A stretch of 64,000 bases of DNA, from NCBI RefSeq assembly GCF_001423615.1, contig NZ_LMOU01000001.1, positions 2,726,436-2,790,435 on the forward strand, in the 5' to 3' direction. Shown here one piece after another: positions 1 to 8,560 of the stretch (its first letter is position 1; each line of letters begins with the position of its first letter). The notes beneath the pieces are model-generated. The model did no database searches. It was given only the letters and a program-made list of their open reading frames with translations, and was not told the DNA's origin. The position numbers and the translations under genes were made by a program. This stretch comes from Microbacterium sp. Leaf159 (lineage in GTDB: Bacteria; Actinomycetota; Actinomycetes; Actinomycetales; Microbacteriaceae).

Positions 1-7
1 GCGGCAC

Positions 8-964
8 GTGTCCAACACGCTCCGCCTCATCGGACGACGGCTTCTGCAGCTGCCGTTCATGATCCTCGGCATCACGTTCCTCGTCTTCTTCGTGATGTCG
101 TTCTCGCCCGTCGACCCCGCACGCACCGCGCTCGGAGAGACCGCGTCCCCCGAGGCGCTCGAGGCGTACCGAGAGCAGTACGGCCTCGATCAGCCGCTGC
201 TCGTGCGCTACTTCACCTTCTTGATCGGGCTGCTGCAGGGCAACCTCGGCACCTACTCGGCACGGAGTCTTCCGGTGATCGATGAGGTCGTCCGTGCCTT
301 CCCCGTCACGCTGGCGCTGACCTTCCTCGGCCTTCTCATCGCCGTCATCGTCGCCTTCGCGATCGGCGTCCTCGCCGCCGTCTACCGCGACCGCTGGCCC
401 GACCAGCTCATCCGCATCATCGGGGTCGCGTCGCTGTCGACGCCCTCGTTCTGGCTCGCGATCCTGCTCATCCAGCTCTTCACCCTCGGGCCGAACGTGC
501 TCCCCGCATCCGGACCGCTCCCGGACTTCTGGGAGGACCCGTCAGGGTGGCTCGCCCGCATGGCGCTGCCGGCCATCGCTCTCGCCGTTCCCGTGATCGG
601 TCAGCTGTCCCGTGTCGTTCGCACCTCGATGGTCGAGGAGCTCGACCGAGACTACGTGCGCACCGCTCTCGGCGCAGGCATCCCGCGAACCGTCGTCGTC
701 GGCCGCAACGTGCTGCGCAACGCACTGATCACGCCCGTGACCGTGCTCGGTCTGCGCATCGGCTACCTCATCGGCGGAGCGGTCGTTATCGAGATCATCT
801 TCGCGATCCCCGGCATGGGCACGCTGATCCTCAACGGCGTGACCAACAACGAACCCAATCTCGTGCAGGGCGTGACTCTCGCAGTGTCACTGGCCTTCGT
901 GGTGATCAACATCATCGTCGACCTCCTGTACGTGCTCATCAATCCCCGAATCCGGGCGGTGTGA
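8..964 (+). CDS. Peptide/nickel-type ABC transporter permease, likely sialic acid importer
   Basis: Inner-membrane permease of the DppB/OppB family, 318 residues, starting at a GTG near the window edge (an earlier start outside the window cannot be excluded). An N-terminal membrane helix (about residues 17-32) is followed by the extracytoplasmic stretch containing the family-typical YGLDQPLLVRY, then further helices. The cytoplasmic coupling segment near residue 215 contains the EAA-like ALGAGIPRTVV. It is followed 1 base later by a second permease fused to an ATPase, and then by another ATPase. The binding protein is presumably upstream of the window. The downstream lyase, kinase, epimerase and deaminase genes suggest the substrate is N-acetylneuraminate or a related amino sugar. 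The family call is firm, the substrate is inferred. Confidence 0.88.
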   Translation: MSNTLRLIGRRLLQLPFMILGITFLVFFVMSFSPVDPARTALGETASPEALEAYREQYGLDQPLLVRYFTFLIGLLQGNLGTYSARSLPVIDEVVRAFPVTLALTFLGLLIAVIVAFAIGVLAAVYRDRWPDQLIRIIGVASLSTPSFWLAILLIQLFTLGPNVLPASGPLPDFWEDPSGWLARMALPAIALAVPVIGQLSRVVRTSMVEELDRDYVRTALGAGIPRTVVVGRNVLRNALITPVTVLGLRIGYLIGGAVVIEIIFAIPGMGTLILNGVTNNEPNLVQGVTLAVSLAFVVINIIVDLLYVLINPRIRAV

Positions 965-965
965 C

Positions 966-3020
966 ATGCGACGCAAACTGACTCAACGACTCTCGCTTCC
1001 GGGCCTCCGGCTGGGCGGCCTGTCCCTCGGCTCCCTGATCTGCATCGTCGTGCTGGCGATCATCGCCATCGCCGCGATCGCTGCGCCCCTGGTCGCACCG
1101 TTCGACCCCTTGGCCTCCGGCCCCCCGGTGCAGCCGCCGAGCGCGGAGCATTGGTTCGGCACCGACCGCCAGGGCCGCGACATCTTCTCTCGGCTCGTCT
1201 ACGGCGCCAGGTACTCGCTGGTGATCGGACTCGGCGCGACCTTGGTCGCCCTGGCCGCCGCGTGCGTGTTCGGCACCATCGCCGCGACCGCTCCCCGATG
1301 GATCTCCGAGACGCTCATGCGGGTGATGGACATCGTGATGTCCTTCCCCGGCATCGCACTCGCCGCGGTGTTCGTGGCGGTGTTCGGCAAATCGCTGCCG
1401 GTGCTCGTCCTGACGATCGCCTTCCTCTACGTGCCGCAGCTCACCCGCATCATCCGCGCGAACATCCTCGACCAGTACGGCGAGGACTACGTCTCCGCCG
1501 TGCGCGTCATGGGAGCGGGCACTCCCCGGATCATCGCCAAGCACGTCGCCCGCAACGCGATGGCCCCGGTGCTCGTCTTCGCGACTGTGCTCGTCGCCGA
1601 CGCGATCGTCTTCGAGGCGTCGCTGTCGTTCCTGCAGGCCGGCGTGCCCGACCCCGAGCCGTCGTGGGGCAACGTGATCGCCGCCGGGCGCAACCTGCTG
1701 ATGAGCGGGGCGTGGTGGGCGACCTTCTTCCCCGGCATCCTCATCATGATCACGGTGCTGTGTCTCAACATCCTCTCCGAGGGGATGACCGACACGATGG
1801 TGTCGCCGCGTGCACGCAAGATCAGCGCGGATGCCGCGAACACCGAGGAGTCCACCCACGAGCTCGAAGAGGCGGCCGCCGGCCCCGACGACACGAACGT
1901 CATCGTCACGGTCGACACCGCCGTCAACCTCTCGGTTCCGAGCGGAGTCCCGGACGTGCTGGTGCCCGTCGCCCCCGCGGTGCCTCTCGCCGACCGCCTC
2001 GCCGATCTGCGTCAGCGCGAGCTCGCGCGTACCGATCGTCTCGTGTACTCGGGCGACGACACCCCGCTGCTCGACGTGCAGGACCTCTGCATCTCGTTCC
2101 CGCGGCACGGTGACGTCGACGTGGTCGACCATGTCAGCTTCACCGTGCGCCCCGGCGAGACCATGGCGCTGGTCGGCGAATCGGGTTGCGGCAAGTCGAT
2201 CACGTCCCTCGCGATCATGGGCCTGCTCGACCCGAAGGCCGACATCCGCGGTCGCATCCTCTTCGACGGTCAGGATCTGCTGCAGATGAACCCGAAGCGT
2301 CGCAACGCGCTCCGCGGGCACGACATCGCGATGATCTACCAGGATGCGCTGAGCTCGCTGAACCCGGCGATGCTCATCCGCTCGCAGATGAAGCAGCTCA
2401 CCTCCCGAGGGGGCACCCGCACGGCGGAGGACCTGCTCGAACTGGTGGGTCTCGACCCCGCTCGCACACTCGCCTCGTACCCGCACGAGCTGTCGGGAGG
2501 TCAGCGGCAGCGCGTGCTGATCGCGATGGCGCTCACCCGCGACCCGCGACTGGTGATCGCCGACGAGCCGACCACCGCTCTCGACGTCACGGTGCAGGCG
2601 CAGGTCGTCGAGCTGCTGATGCGACTGCAGCGCGAGCTCGGCTTCGCCCTCGTCTTCGTGTCGCACGACCTGGCGCTCGTCGCCGAGCTCACTCACCGCA
2701 TCACGGTGATGTACGCGGGGCAGGTCGTCGAGCAGGGCACGACCAGGGAGATCCTGACCCAGCCGGTGCACGAGTACACGCAGGGCCTCCTCGGCGCTGT
2801 GCTCTCGATCGAGGCGGGCTCCGACAGGCTCCACCAGGTCTCCGGCGTCGTCCCGTCGCCGCGCGACTTCCCCGCGGGCGACCGTTTCGCTCCTCGTTCG
2901 TCCGACCCGGCCCGCTATGCGGGGGCCGTGCCTGTGCGACGTCGGATCCGAGGAACCGAGCACTACTACGCGGCGCATCCCGACGATGCGCCCATCGACG
3001 CGATCGGAGCAGGACGATGA
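966..3020 (+). CDS. Fused ABC permease-ATPase (DppC-DppD fusion)
   Basis: A 684-residue fusion of two components that are normally separate. Residues 1 to about 285 form a DppC-type permease with the conserved WFGTDRQGRD near residue 63 and an EAA-like loop (MGAGTPRII) near residue 182. An acidic, Ala/Pro-rich linker of about 70 residues follows. From about residue 360 there is a complete oligopeptide-type ATPase with Walker A GESGCGKS (about 402), signature LSGGQRQRV (about 508), Walker B LVIADEPTTALD and a switch His in VSHDLAL. The C-terminus carries the usual oligopeptide-ATPase extension. No in-frame stop separates the halves, so the fusion is real in this sequence. The next gene overlaps it by ATGA. 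I recall a similar fused component in the Corynebacterium glutamicum sialic acid importer, which should be checked. Confidence 0.9.
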   Translation: MRRKLTQRLSLPGLRLGGLSLGSLICIVVLAIIAIAAIAAPLVAPFDPLASGPPVQPPSAEHWFGTDRQGRDIFSRLVYGARYSLVIGLGATLVALAAACVFGTIAATAPRWISETLMRVMDIVMSFPGIALAAVFVAVFGKSLPVLVLTIAFLYVPQLTRIIRANILDQYGEDYVSAVRVMGAGTPRIIAKHVARNAMAPVLVFATVLVADAIVFEASLSFLQAGVPDPEPSWGNVIAAGRNLLMSGAWWATFFPGILIMITVLCLNILSEGMTDTMVSPRARKISADAANTEESTHELEEAAAGPDDTNVIVTVDTAVNLSVPSGVPDVLVPVAPAVPLADRLADLRQRELARTDRLVYSGDDTPLLDVQDLCISFPRHGDVDVVDHVSFTVRPGETMALVGESGCGKSITSLAIMGLLDPKADIRGRILFDGQDLLQMNPKRRNALRGHDIAMIYQDALSSLNPAMLIRSQMKQLTSRGGTRTAEDLLELVGLDPARTLASYPHELSGGQRQRVLIAMALTRDPRLVIADEPTTALDVTVQAQVVELLMRLQRELGFALVFVSHDLALVAELTHRITVMYAGQVVEQGTTREILTQPVHEYTQGLLGAVLSIEAGSDRLHQVSGVVPSPRDFPAGDRFAPRSSDPARYAGAVPVRRRIRGTEHYYAAHPDDAPIDAIGAGR

Positions 3021-3817
3021 GCGACACCGTCATCGAGCTCGAGGACGTTCACGTCCGCTACAAGACGCGTGCATCGTCGCTGTTCAGGCCGAAGTACGTC
3101 GACGCCCTCGCCGGTGTCTCGCTCTCCGTGAAGCGCGGGCAGACGCTGGGGATCGTGGGAGAGTCGGGCTCGGGCAAGTCCACCTCCGCCAAGGTGCTGG
3201 TCGGGCTCGAGAAGCCGACCAGCGGCCGAGTCGTGTTCGACGGCGAGACCGTGACATCGTTCACGCCGGCGGTGCGCCGACGCCTCGGTCGGATCCTGTC
3301 CGTGGTCTTCCAGGATCCTGCGACGGCTCTGAACGCCCGGATGACCGTGCGCGATGCGCTGTTGGATCCGATGCAGGTGCACCGGCTGGGCACGCCCGCC
3401 AGCCGCGACCGCAAGGTGCGCGACCTGATCGGACTCGTCGGGCTGCCTGCCTCCGCACTCGAGGCCCTGCCCAGCCAGCTCTCGGGGGGTCAGCGCCAGC
3501 GTGTCGCCATCGCCAGGGCACTGGTGCTCGATCCGCAGGTCATCGTCGCGGACGAACCCACCTCGGCGCTCGATGTCTCCGTGCGCGCTCAGATCCTCAA
3601 CCTGCTCACCGACCTCAAGGAGCAGCTCGGCCTGGGCATGGTCTTCATCTCGCATGACATCCAGACCGTCCGCTACCTCTCAGACGAGATCGCCGTGATG
3701 AACCGGGGGAGGGTCGTCGAGTTCGGCGACGCCGCCCGCGTGTTCGAGGCACCCTCCGACGACTACACCAGAACGCTGCTGGGCGCTGCGCCCTCGCTGC
3801 TCGAACCGACCAACTGA
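3017..3817 (+). CDS. ABC transporter ATP-binding protein (DppF-type)
   Basis: 266-residue cytoplasmic ATPase, the second nucleotide-binding subunit for the preceding permeases. Walker A GESGSGKS is near residue 49, signature LSGGQRQRV near 155, Walker B VIVADEPTSALD, then FISHDIQ with the switch His. The ATG at 3017 overlaps the stop of the fusion gene (ATGA), indicating translational coupling. The reading frame stays open upstream, but that part overlaps the fusion gene and is not expected to be used. The presence of both a fused and a separate ATPase gives the usual two nucleotide-binding domains of this transporter class. Fifteen bases later the lyase gene starts in the same operon. Confidence 0.92.
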   Translation: MSDTVIELEDVHVRYKTRASSLFRPKYVDALAGVSLSVKRGQTLGIVGESGSGKSTSAKVLVGLEKPTSGRVVFDGETVTSFTPAVRRRLGRILSVVFQDPATALNARMTVRDALLDPMQVHRLGTPASRDRKVRDLIGLVGLPASALEALPSQLSGGQRQRVAIARALVLDPQVIVADEPTSALDVSVRAQILNLLTDLKEQLGLGMVFISHDIQTVRYLSDEIAVMNRGRVVEFGDAARVFEAPSDDYTRTLLGAAPSLLEPTN

Positions 3818-3832
3818 AACGACCGGAACACA

Positions 3833-4780
3833 ATGACTGCTGCATCCTCCTCCGTCACCTTCACCGGTGTCATCCCGCCCGTCGCCACCCCGCTGCTGCC
3901 CGACGGCACGATCGACCACGTCTCGCTGGAGCGGCTCGTCGAACGGCTCATCGCCGAGGGCGTCTCTGGGCTTTTCGCGCTCGGATCGACGGGCGAGACC
4001 GCCTACTTCACCGACGATCAGCGCGTCGAGCTGCTCACCACGATCGTGAGGGTGAACGCCGGTCGGGTGCCGATCATCGCCGGGGCGATCGAGCTGACCG
4101 CCCCCCGCATCATCGAGACCGCGCGGCGTCTGGTGGCAGCCGGCGCACAGGCGATCGTCACGACGGCACCGCTCTACACGCTGAACTCGGCCGCTGAGGT
4201 CGCCGATCACTTCCGCGCGATCGCCGCCGCGATCGACGTGCCGCTGTGGGCCTACGACGTGCCGGTCCGCGTGCATTCCAAGCTCGGCATCGACCTGCTC
4301 GTGCAGCTCGGCAAGGAAGGCGTCATCCACGGCGTCAAGGACTCGTCGGGAGACGACGTCTCGTTCCGTCGTCTGATCGCGGCCAACGTCGAGGCCGGGC
4401 GTCCGCTGCAGCTGCTCACCGGACACGAGCTCGTGGTCGACGCCATGGCCCTGGCCGGAGCCGACGGGGTGGTTCCCGGCTTCGCGAACGTCGAAGCCGA
4501 GGGGTACGTCAGGCTGTGGGATGCCACGCAGCGCGGCGACTGGACCGAGGCGCGCACCGAGCAGGAGCGCATCAATCGCGCGTTCGACATCGTCTTCGAG
4601 CCGCGGGGCCTCTCGGGCGACGCGACCGGTGTCGGTGCGTTCAAGGCGGCCATGCACGCCCGCGGCATCATCGATCACGCGACGATGGCCCACACCGTGC
4701 AGTCGCTCGACGGCGACACGGTCTCGCGCATCCGCCACATCCTGTCCGAGCAGGGGATGCTGCCGGTCGCCGTCTCCTGA
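3833..4780 (+). CDS. nanA: N-acetylneuraminate lyase / dihydrodipicolinate synthase family
   Basis: 315-residue class I aldolase of the DapA/NanA TIM-barrel family. Seen directly: GSTGE at residues 51-55, the catalytic Tyr in AYDVP at 141 and the Schiff-base Lys in HGVKDSS at 169, a spacing that matches N-acetylneuraminate lyase. The expected reaction is cleavage of N-acetylneuraminate to N-acetylmannosamine and pyruvate in the cytoplasm. The family contains several specificities that motifs alone do not separate. The assignment rests on the genes that follow immediately: ROK kinase, ManNAc-6-P 2-epimerase and GlcN-6-P deaminase, which are the remaining steps of sialate catabolism. Confidence 0.85.
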   Translation: MTAASSSVTFTGVIPPVATPLLPDGTIDHVSLERLVERLIAEGVSGLFALGSTGETAYFTDDQRVELLTTIVRVNAGRVPIIAGAIELTAPRIIETARRLVAAGAQAIVTTAPLYTLNSAAEVADHFRAIAAAIDVPLWAYDVPVRVHSKLGIDLLVQLGKEGVIHGVKDSSGDDVSFRRLIAANVEAGRPLQLLTGHELVVDAMALAGADGVVPGFANVEAEGYVRLWDATQRGDWTEARTEQERINRAFDIVFEPRGLSGDATGVGAFKAAMHARGIIDHATMAHTVQSLDGDTVSRIRHILSEQGMLPVAVS

Positions 4781-5742
4781 TGGCCGGCCGTCCCGTGCAT
4801 GCGCCGCCGCGCGAGGTCGTTCTTGCCGTCGACATCGGCGGAACCAAGACGGCGGCGGCTCTCGTCGATCGCGACGGTGTGCTGCTGCGCACCGAGACGG
4901 CGCCGACGAGGGCGGCTGAAGGACCGGCGGCTGTCGTCTCGACCGTCGCCGGACTCGCGCGGAGGCTCCGCGCCGGGGTGCCGGTGCTGCTCTCCGGCGT
5001 CGGGATCGGCACGGCCGGAGTCGTGAACGTCTCGACCGGCTCGATCGTCTCGGCGACCGACACCTTCGCCGACTGGCCCGGCACACCCGTCGCCCAGCTC
5101 GTGCGGGAGGCGCTGGGGGAGTCGCTCGCGCCAGACGCCCCGGTCGTCGTGCAGAACGACGTCGACGCGCACGCCGAGGGAGAGCACCGGCACGGAGCGG
5201 CGGCCGATGCCGCGAGCGTGCTCGTCGTCGCCGTGGGAACCGGTGTGGGTGCAGGGCTCATCCTCGACGGCAGCGCCCTCCGCGGCGCCCATCACGTCGC
5301 GGGCGAGATCGCCCACCTGCCGACTCCGGGTGCCGAGCATCTGCGCTGTCCCTGCGGTCGCATGGGTCATCTCGAAGCCATCGGCTCGGGCATCGGCATG
5401 CACGCGCACTTCCGTTGGCTCGGCGGAGATCCGCTCATCGCCGATGCCCGCGGCGTTGCGGCCGCTGCGGCAGACGGCGACCCGATCGCCCGCCGTGCCG
5501 TCAGCGAATCGGCTGCCGCCGTCGGGCGCGCGCTCGCCGGCGCCGCCACGATCCTCGACCCAGAGCGGATCGTGATCACCGGGGGAGTGCCGAAGATCGG
5601 CGATGCCTGGTGGACGCCGATGCAACGCGCCTTCGTCGCCGACGCCATCGACGCGCTGCAGTCCACCCCGATCCTGCCGGGCGTGCTCGGCGACGACGCT
5701 CCGCTGCGAGGCGCAGCAGCATCCGCCTGGAGGGCGATATGA
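4780..5742 (+). CDS. nanK: ROK-family sugar kinase, probable N-acetylmannosamine kinase
   Basis: 320-residue ROK kinase. The N-terminal ATP-binding DIGGTK begins at residue 18, the catalytic-loop region QNDVDAHAEGEH lies near 126, and VGTGVGAGLI follows. The ROK zinc motif appears as CPCGRMGHLEA (C190, C192, H197), with the last Cys of the usual CxCGxxGC replaced by His. The start ATG overlaps the lyase stop (TGATG). The expected role is phosphorylation of N-acetylmannosamine released by the lyase, producing the substrate of the next enzyme. ROK specificity cannot be read from sequence, so a glucokinase-like or GlcNAc kinase activity remains possible, but operon order strongly favours NanK. 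Confidence 0.8.
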   Translation: MAGRPVHAPPREVVLAVDIGGTKTAAALVDRDGVLLRTETAPTRAAEGPAAVVSTVAGLARRLRAGVPVLLSGVGIGTAGVVNVSTGSIVSATDTFADWPGTPVAQLVREALGESLAPDAPVVVQNDVDAHAEGEHRHGAAADAASVLVVAVGTGVGAGLILDGSALRGAHHVAGEIAHLPTPGAEHLRCPCGRMGHLEAIGSGIGMHAHFRWLGGDPLIADARGVAAAAADGDPIARRAVSESAAAVGRALAGAATILDPERIVITGGVPKIGDAWWTPMQRAFVADAIDALQSTPILPGVLGDDAPLRGAAASAWRAI

Positions 5743-6422
5743 CAACCACGGACATCCTCGACAAGCTGCGCGGCGGCCTCGTCGTCTCGTGCCAGGCGTA
5801 CCCCGGCGAGGCGATGCGCGACCCTCGCACCATGGCGCAGATCGCACAGGCGGCGGTGGTCGGCGGAGCCGTCGGCATCCGGGTGCAGGGCATCGACGAC
5901 ATCAGAGCGGTCGCAGGCATGACCGTGCCGGTGATCGGGCTGTGGAAGGACGGCGATTCCGACGTCTTCATCACGCCGACGCTCGAGCACGCGAAAGCGG
6001 TCGCCGATGCGGGCGCCGACATCGTCGCCATCGACGGGACCCGCAGGCCGCGGCCCGACGGGAGGAGTCTCGCTGAGACTGTCGCGGCGCTCCGAGAGCA
6101 CACGGATGCACTGATCATGGCCGATTGCGGCTCACTCGATGATGCCCTCGGGGCGGAGCGGGCCGGGGCGGACATCGTGGGTACCACGCTCTCGGGTTAC
6201 ACGTCGGAGCGCCCGAAGACCGAGGGCCCCGATCTCGAGCTGATCGCGCTGCTCGCGGCGCACTGCACGACTCCGATCATGGCGGAGGGGCGGATCCACT
6301 CGCCTGCTCAAGCAACGGCCGCGGCCGCGGCGGGAGCTTTCGCCGTGTGCGTCGGCACCGCGATCACCCACCCGGCGACCATCACGTCGTGGTTCGTCGC
6401 CGCACTCATCGAGGAGAGCTGA
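5739..6422 (+). CDS. nanE: N-acetylmannosamine-6-phosphate 2-epimerase
   Basis: 227-residue NanE-family (beta/alpha)8 enzyme converting ManNAc-6-P to GlcNAc-6-P. Recognisable segments are LRGGLVVSCQAYPGEAM near the N-terminus, GAVGIRVQGIDDI, DIVAIDGTRRPRP with the catalytic-loop Asp, and DIVGTTLSGYT followed by an AEGRIHSP phosphate-binding segment. The length is typical. The ATG overlaps the kinase stop (ATGA), and the stop overlaps the nagB start (TGATG), so the three genes are translationally coupled. A GlcNAc-6-P deacetylase (NagA), needed between this step and NagB, is not in the window and may lie upstream or elsewhere. Confidence 0.93.
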   Translation: MTTTDILDKLRGGLVVSCQAYPGEAMRDPRTMAQIAQAAVVGGAVGIRVQGIDDIRAVAGMTVPVIGLWKDGDSDVFITPTLEHAKAVADAGADIVAIDGTRRPRPDGRSLAETVAALREHTDALIMADCGSLDDALGAERAGADIVGTTLSGYTSERPKTEGPDLELIALLAAHCTTPIMAEGRIHSPAQATAAAAAGAFAVCVGTAITHPATITSWFVAALIEES

Positions 6423-7198
6423 TGGACGTCGTCATCGCACCAGACGAGCAGGTCGGCGAGATCGTCGCGGACGACATCGCAGCCCTGATCGCGGCTCGAC
6501 CGGATGCCGTGCTCGGCCTCGCGACGGGATCGAGCCCGCTGCGCATCTACGATGCCGTGGCAGAGCGCGTCGCTCGCCGGCAGCTCTCGCTCGCCCGCGC
6601 TCGCGGCTTCATGCTCGACGAATACGTCGGGTTGCCTCCGGGTCATCCGTGCCGTTACAGCACGGTGATCGACGAGGACTTCGTCTCGCGCGTGGACTTC
6701 GCCCCCGGCGCGGTGCGCGGACCCGACGGTGACGCCGCCGACCTGACCGCGGCCTGCACCGACTACGAGGACTCGATACGCGAGGCGGGTGGTGTCGACC
6801 TGCAGATCCTGGGCATCGGCACCGACGGGCACATCGCCTTCAACGAGCCCGGTTCGTCGCTCGCGTCGCGGACCCGCGTGAAGACGCTCACCGCGCAGAC
6901 GCGCGCGGACAACGCCCGGTTCTTCGGCGGCGACATCGACGCGGTTCCCCGACACTGTGTCACCCAGGGGCTCGGCACGATCATGGACGCCCGACGCATC
7001 GTCCTCGTCGCGACCGGTGACGCGAAGGCGGAGGCGATCGCGCATCTCGTCGAGGGCCCTGTGTCGGCCCGCTGGCCGGCGACGGTGCTCCAGCACCATC
7101 GCCGCGTCACGGTGCTCGTCGATGACGCCGCCGCGTCGCGGATCGAGCTCGCGGACTACTACCGGCACGCCCACGCGCACCGCCACCTGGTGTCATGA
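6422..7198 (+). CDS. nagB: Glucosamine-6-phosphate deaminase
   Basis: 258-residue NagB converting glucosamine-6-phosphate to fructose-6-phosphate and ammonia, the entry into glycolysis for this pathway. Visible signatures: GLATGSSPLRIYD (phosphate loop, residues about 34-46), FMLDEYVGL with the catalytic Asp, GIGTDGHIAFNEPGS with the catalytic His, and TQGLGTIMDARRI. The ATG at 6422 is chosen because it overlaps the nanE stop and begins with the family-typical MDVVIAPD; the frame is open further upstream inside nanE. The downstream gene overlaps by ATGA. Confidence 0.95.
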   Translation: MDVVIAPDEQVGEIVADDIAALIAARPDAVLGLATGSSPLRIYDAVAERVARRQLSLARARGFMLDEYVGLPPGHPCRYSTVIDEDFVSRVDFAPGAVRGPDGDAADLTAACTDYEDSIREAGGVDLQILGIGTDGHIAFNEPGSSLASRTRVKTLTAQTRADNARFFGGDIDAVPRHCVTQGLGTIMDARRIVLVATGDAKAEAIAHLVEGPVSARWPATVLQHHRRVTVLVDDAAASRIELADYYRHAHAHRHLVS

Positions 7199-8130
7199 CC
7201 GAGTCGCTCGCACCGCTGCTGGTCAGCTCCTACGCGGTCTCACCGGCTCACACGACCTGGGATCCCGCACTCGAGGCTGCACTCCTGCCCGCCCTCTGCG
7301 CGCTGCCAGGGGTCGCAGGGCTCGAGGTGCCGTGGATGGGGCGCCTGCATCCTCATGATCCGGAATGGTTCCTGAGCCACGCGCCTGCCGGTGCAGAACT
7401 CGCGGTGACCCCGTTGCCGTGGGTCATGAAGCGGTGCGGCACGGATGCTCGTTATGGCATCGCATCGCCCGACGACGAGGGACGCCGCGCCGCCCTCGCC
7501 GACCTGCGCGCGGTCGCCGACGACGTGCAGCGGATCGGGGCCGAGAGTGACGCATCCGTGACCCTGGTGGCTCTGCACACGGCACCCCAGGGGAATGCAG
7601 CACGGCCACCGCTGGTCGAATCCCTGGCCGAGATCACGCAATGGGACTGGGCAGGAGCGCAGCTCGTCATCGAGCACTGCGACGCCGCGACCGCGAGTCA
7701 CCCCTGGGAGAAGGGCTTCCTGTCACTCGACGAGGAGATCGGTGCGATCCTCTCGGTCGAGGCTCCGATCTCGCTCTGGCTGAACTGGGGGCGCTCGGTG
7801 ATCGAGACCCGCGACGCCGACGCCGTGACCGAGCAGATCGCCCTCGCCGCGGCGACTGGTCTTCTCGCCGGGCTGACGTTCTCGGGATCCGCCTCGGTGG
7901 ATGGACCCTACGGACCGGCCTGGACGGACGGTCATCTGCCGCTCGCGGCGGCGGATTCTGATTCGGGTTCTCTGCTGGGCGAGGCCCATGTCGCCGCCGC
8001 GCTCGCTGCAGCTGCTGGTGTCGAGCGGCTCGGGCTGAAGGTGAGCAGGCGCCCGCGTGATCGGACGGTGCACGATCTCGTCCGGACCGTCGCGGACAAC
8101 TTCGACGCCCTACGCTCCGTGTTGAGCTGA
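7195..8130 (+). CDS. DUF4862-like protein of unknown function in sialic acid operon
   Basis: 311-residue soluble protein with no signal peptide, last gene of the amino sugar operon (ATGA overlap with nagB). From memory it resembles DUF4862. The segments VALHTAPQG (about 119-127) and VIEHCDAA (about 158-165), together with the alternating strand/helix pattern, look like a TIM barrel of the sugar isomerase/AP-endonuclease type, with E, H and D residues placed as possible metal ligands. No function is established to my knowledge. Its coupling to nanE-nagB implies a role in amino sugar handling, such as a mutarotase, epimerase or isomerase; this is inference. A perfect hairpin directly after its stop closes the operon. 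Confidence 0.7.
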   Translation: MTESLAPLLVSSYAVSPAHTTWDPALEAALLPALCALPGVAGLEVPWMGRLHPHDPEWFLSHAPAGAELAVTPLPWVMKRCGTDARYGIASPDDEGRRAALADLRAVADDVQRIGAESDASVTLVALHTAPQGNAARPPLVESLAEITQWDWAGAQLVIEHCDAATASHPWEKGFLSLDEEIGAILSVEAPISLWLNWGRSVIETRDADAVTEQIALAAATGLLAGLTFSGSASVDGPYGPAWTDGHLPLAAADSDSGSLLGEAHVAAALAAAAGVERLGLKVSRRPRDRTVHDLVRTVADNFDALRSVLS

Positions 8131-8153
8131 CCCCCTCACCTAGGGTGAGGGGG
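8131..8153 (+). terminator. Operon-end hairpin after sialic acid genes
   Basis: Perfect 10-bp inverted repeat, CCCCCTCACC (8131-8140) and GGTGAGGGGG (8144-8153), with a 3-base loop. It begins at the first base after the stop codon of the DUF4862-like gene. There is no T-tract, so termination may be weak or factor-dependent. Its last base is the first base of the next gene's GTG start. Confidence 0.6.
8141..8146 (+). promoter_or_regulatory. -10 box (TAGGGT) of apparently leaderless DUF2809 gene
   Basis: TAGGGT lies exactly 6 bases before the GTG at 8153, a spacing that would start the mRNA at or next to the start codon. The same spacing recurs at several genes in this window. The box overlaps the loop and right arm of the preceding hairpin. 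Confidence 0.45.
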
Positions 8154-8560
8154 TGCAGCCCTCACCCGACCGCGACGCGACAGTGCGCACTCGGCGCCGA
8201 CGGCTTCTGATCGCGGCCGTCCTGGTCATCGTGGTCGGCCTCGCCGTGCACCTGATCGGCAGCGGCCCGGTGGCGGACTTCACGGGCGATGCCCTCTACG
8301 CCGTGATGATCTACCTCGTCATCGCCGTCGTGTTCGCGCGCGCCGCCTCCTGGGCCGTCGGCGCTGCCGCAGTCGTCGTCTGCACCCTGATCGAGCTGTT
8401 CCAGCTCACCGGTCTCCCCGGAGTGTGGGCAGAGGCGTTCTGGCCCGTGCGACTGGTGCTGGGTGCAGGCTTCGACGCACGCGACCTCATCGCCTACGCG
8501 GTGGGCGCGGCCGCAGCAACGGTGTGCGATCTGGTTACGCGGCGGAGGCCTCCTCGGTGA
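8153..8560 (+). CDS. DUF2809 family membrane protein
   Basis: 135-residue integral membrane protein with four hydrophobic helices (about 19-39, 47-65, 68-88 and 108-127), an arginine-rich N-terminus (RTRRRR) and C-terminus, and the family-like segment LIELFQLTGLPG followed by VRLVLGAGFDARDLIAYAVG. This matches my recollection of DUF2809, which has no established function. The GTG start sits at the edge of the hairpin ending the preceding operon, with no separate Shine-Dalgarno, consistent with a leaderless message. Confidence 0.75.
   Translation: MQPSPDRDATVRTRRRRLLIAAVLVIVVGLAVHLIGSGPVADFTGDALYAVMIYLVIAVVFARAASWAVGAAAVVVCTLIELFQLTGLPGVWAEAFWPVRLVLGAGFDARDLIAYAVGAAAATVCDLVTRRRPPR

Noticed and set aside
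939..2978. 679-residue open frame antisense to the fused ABC gene
   Set aside because: The translation is Arg/His/Asp/Gly-rich without domain motifs, as expected for a complementary frame of high-GC coding DNA; the plus-strand protein has all ABC motifs.
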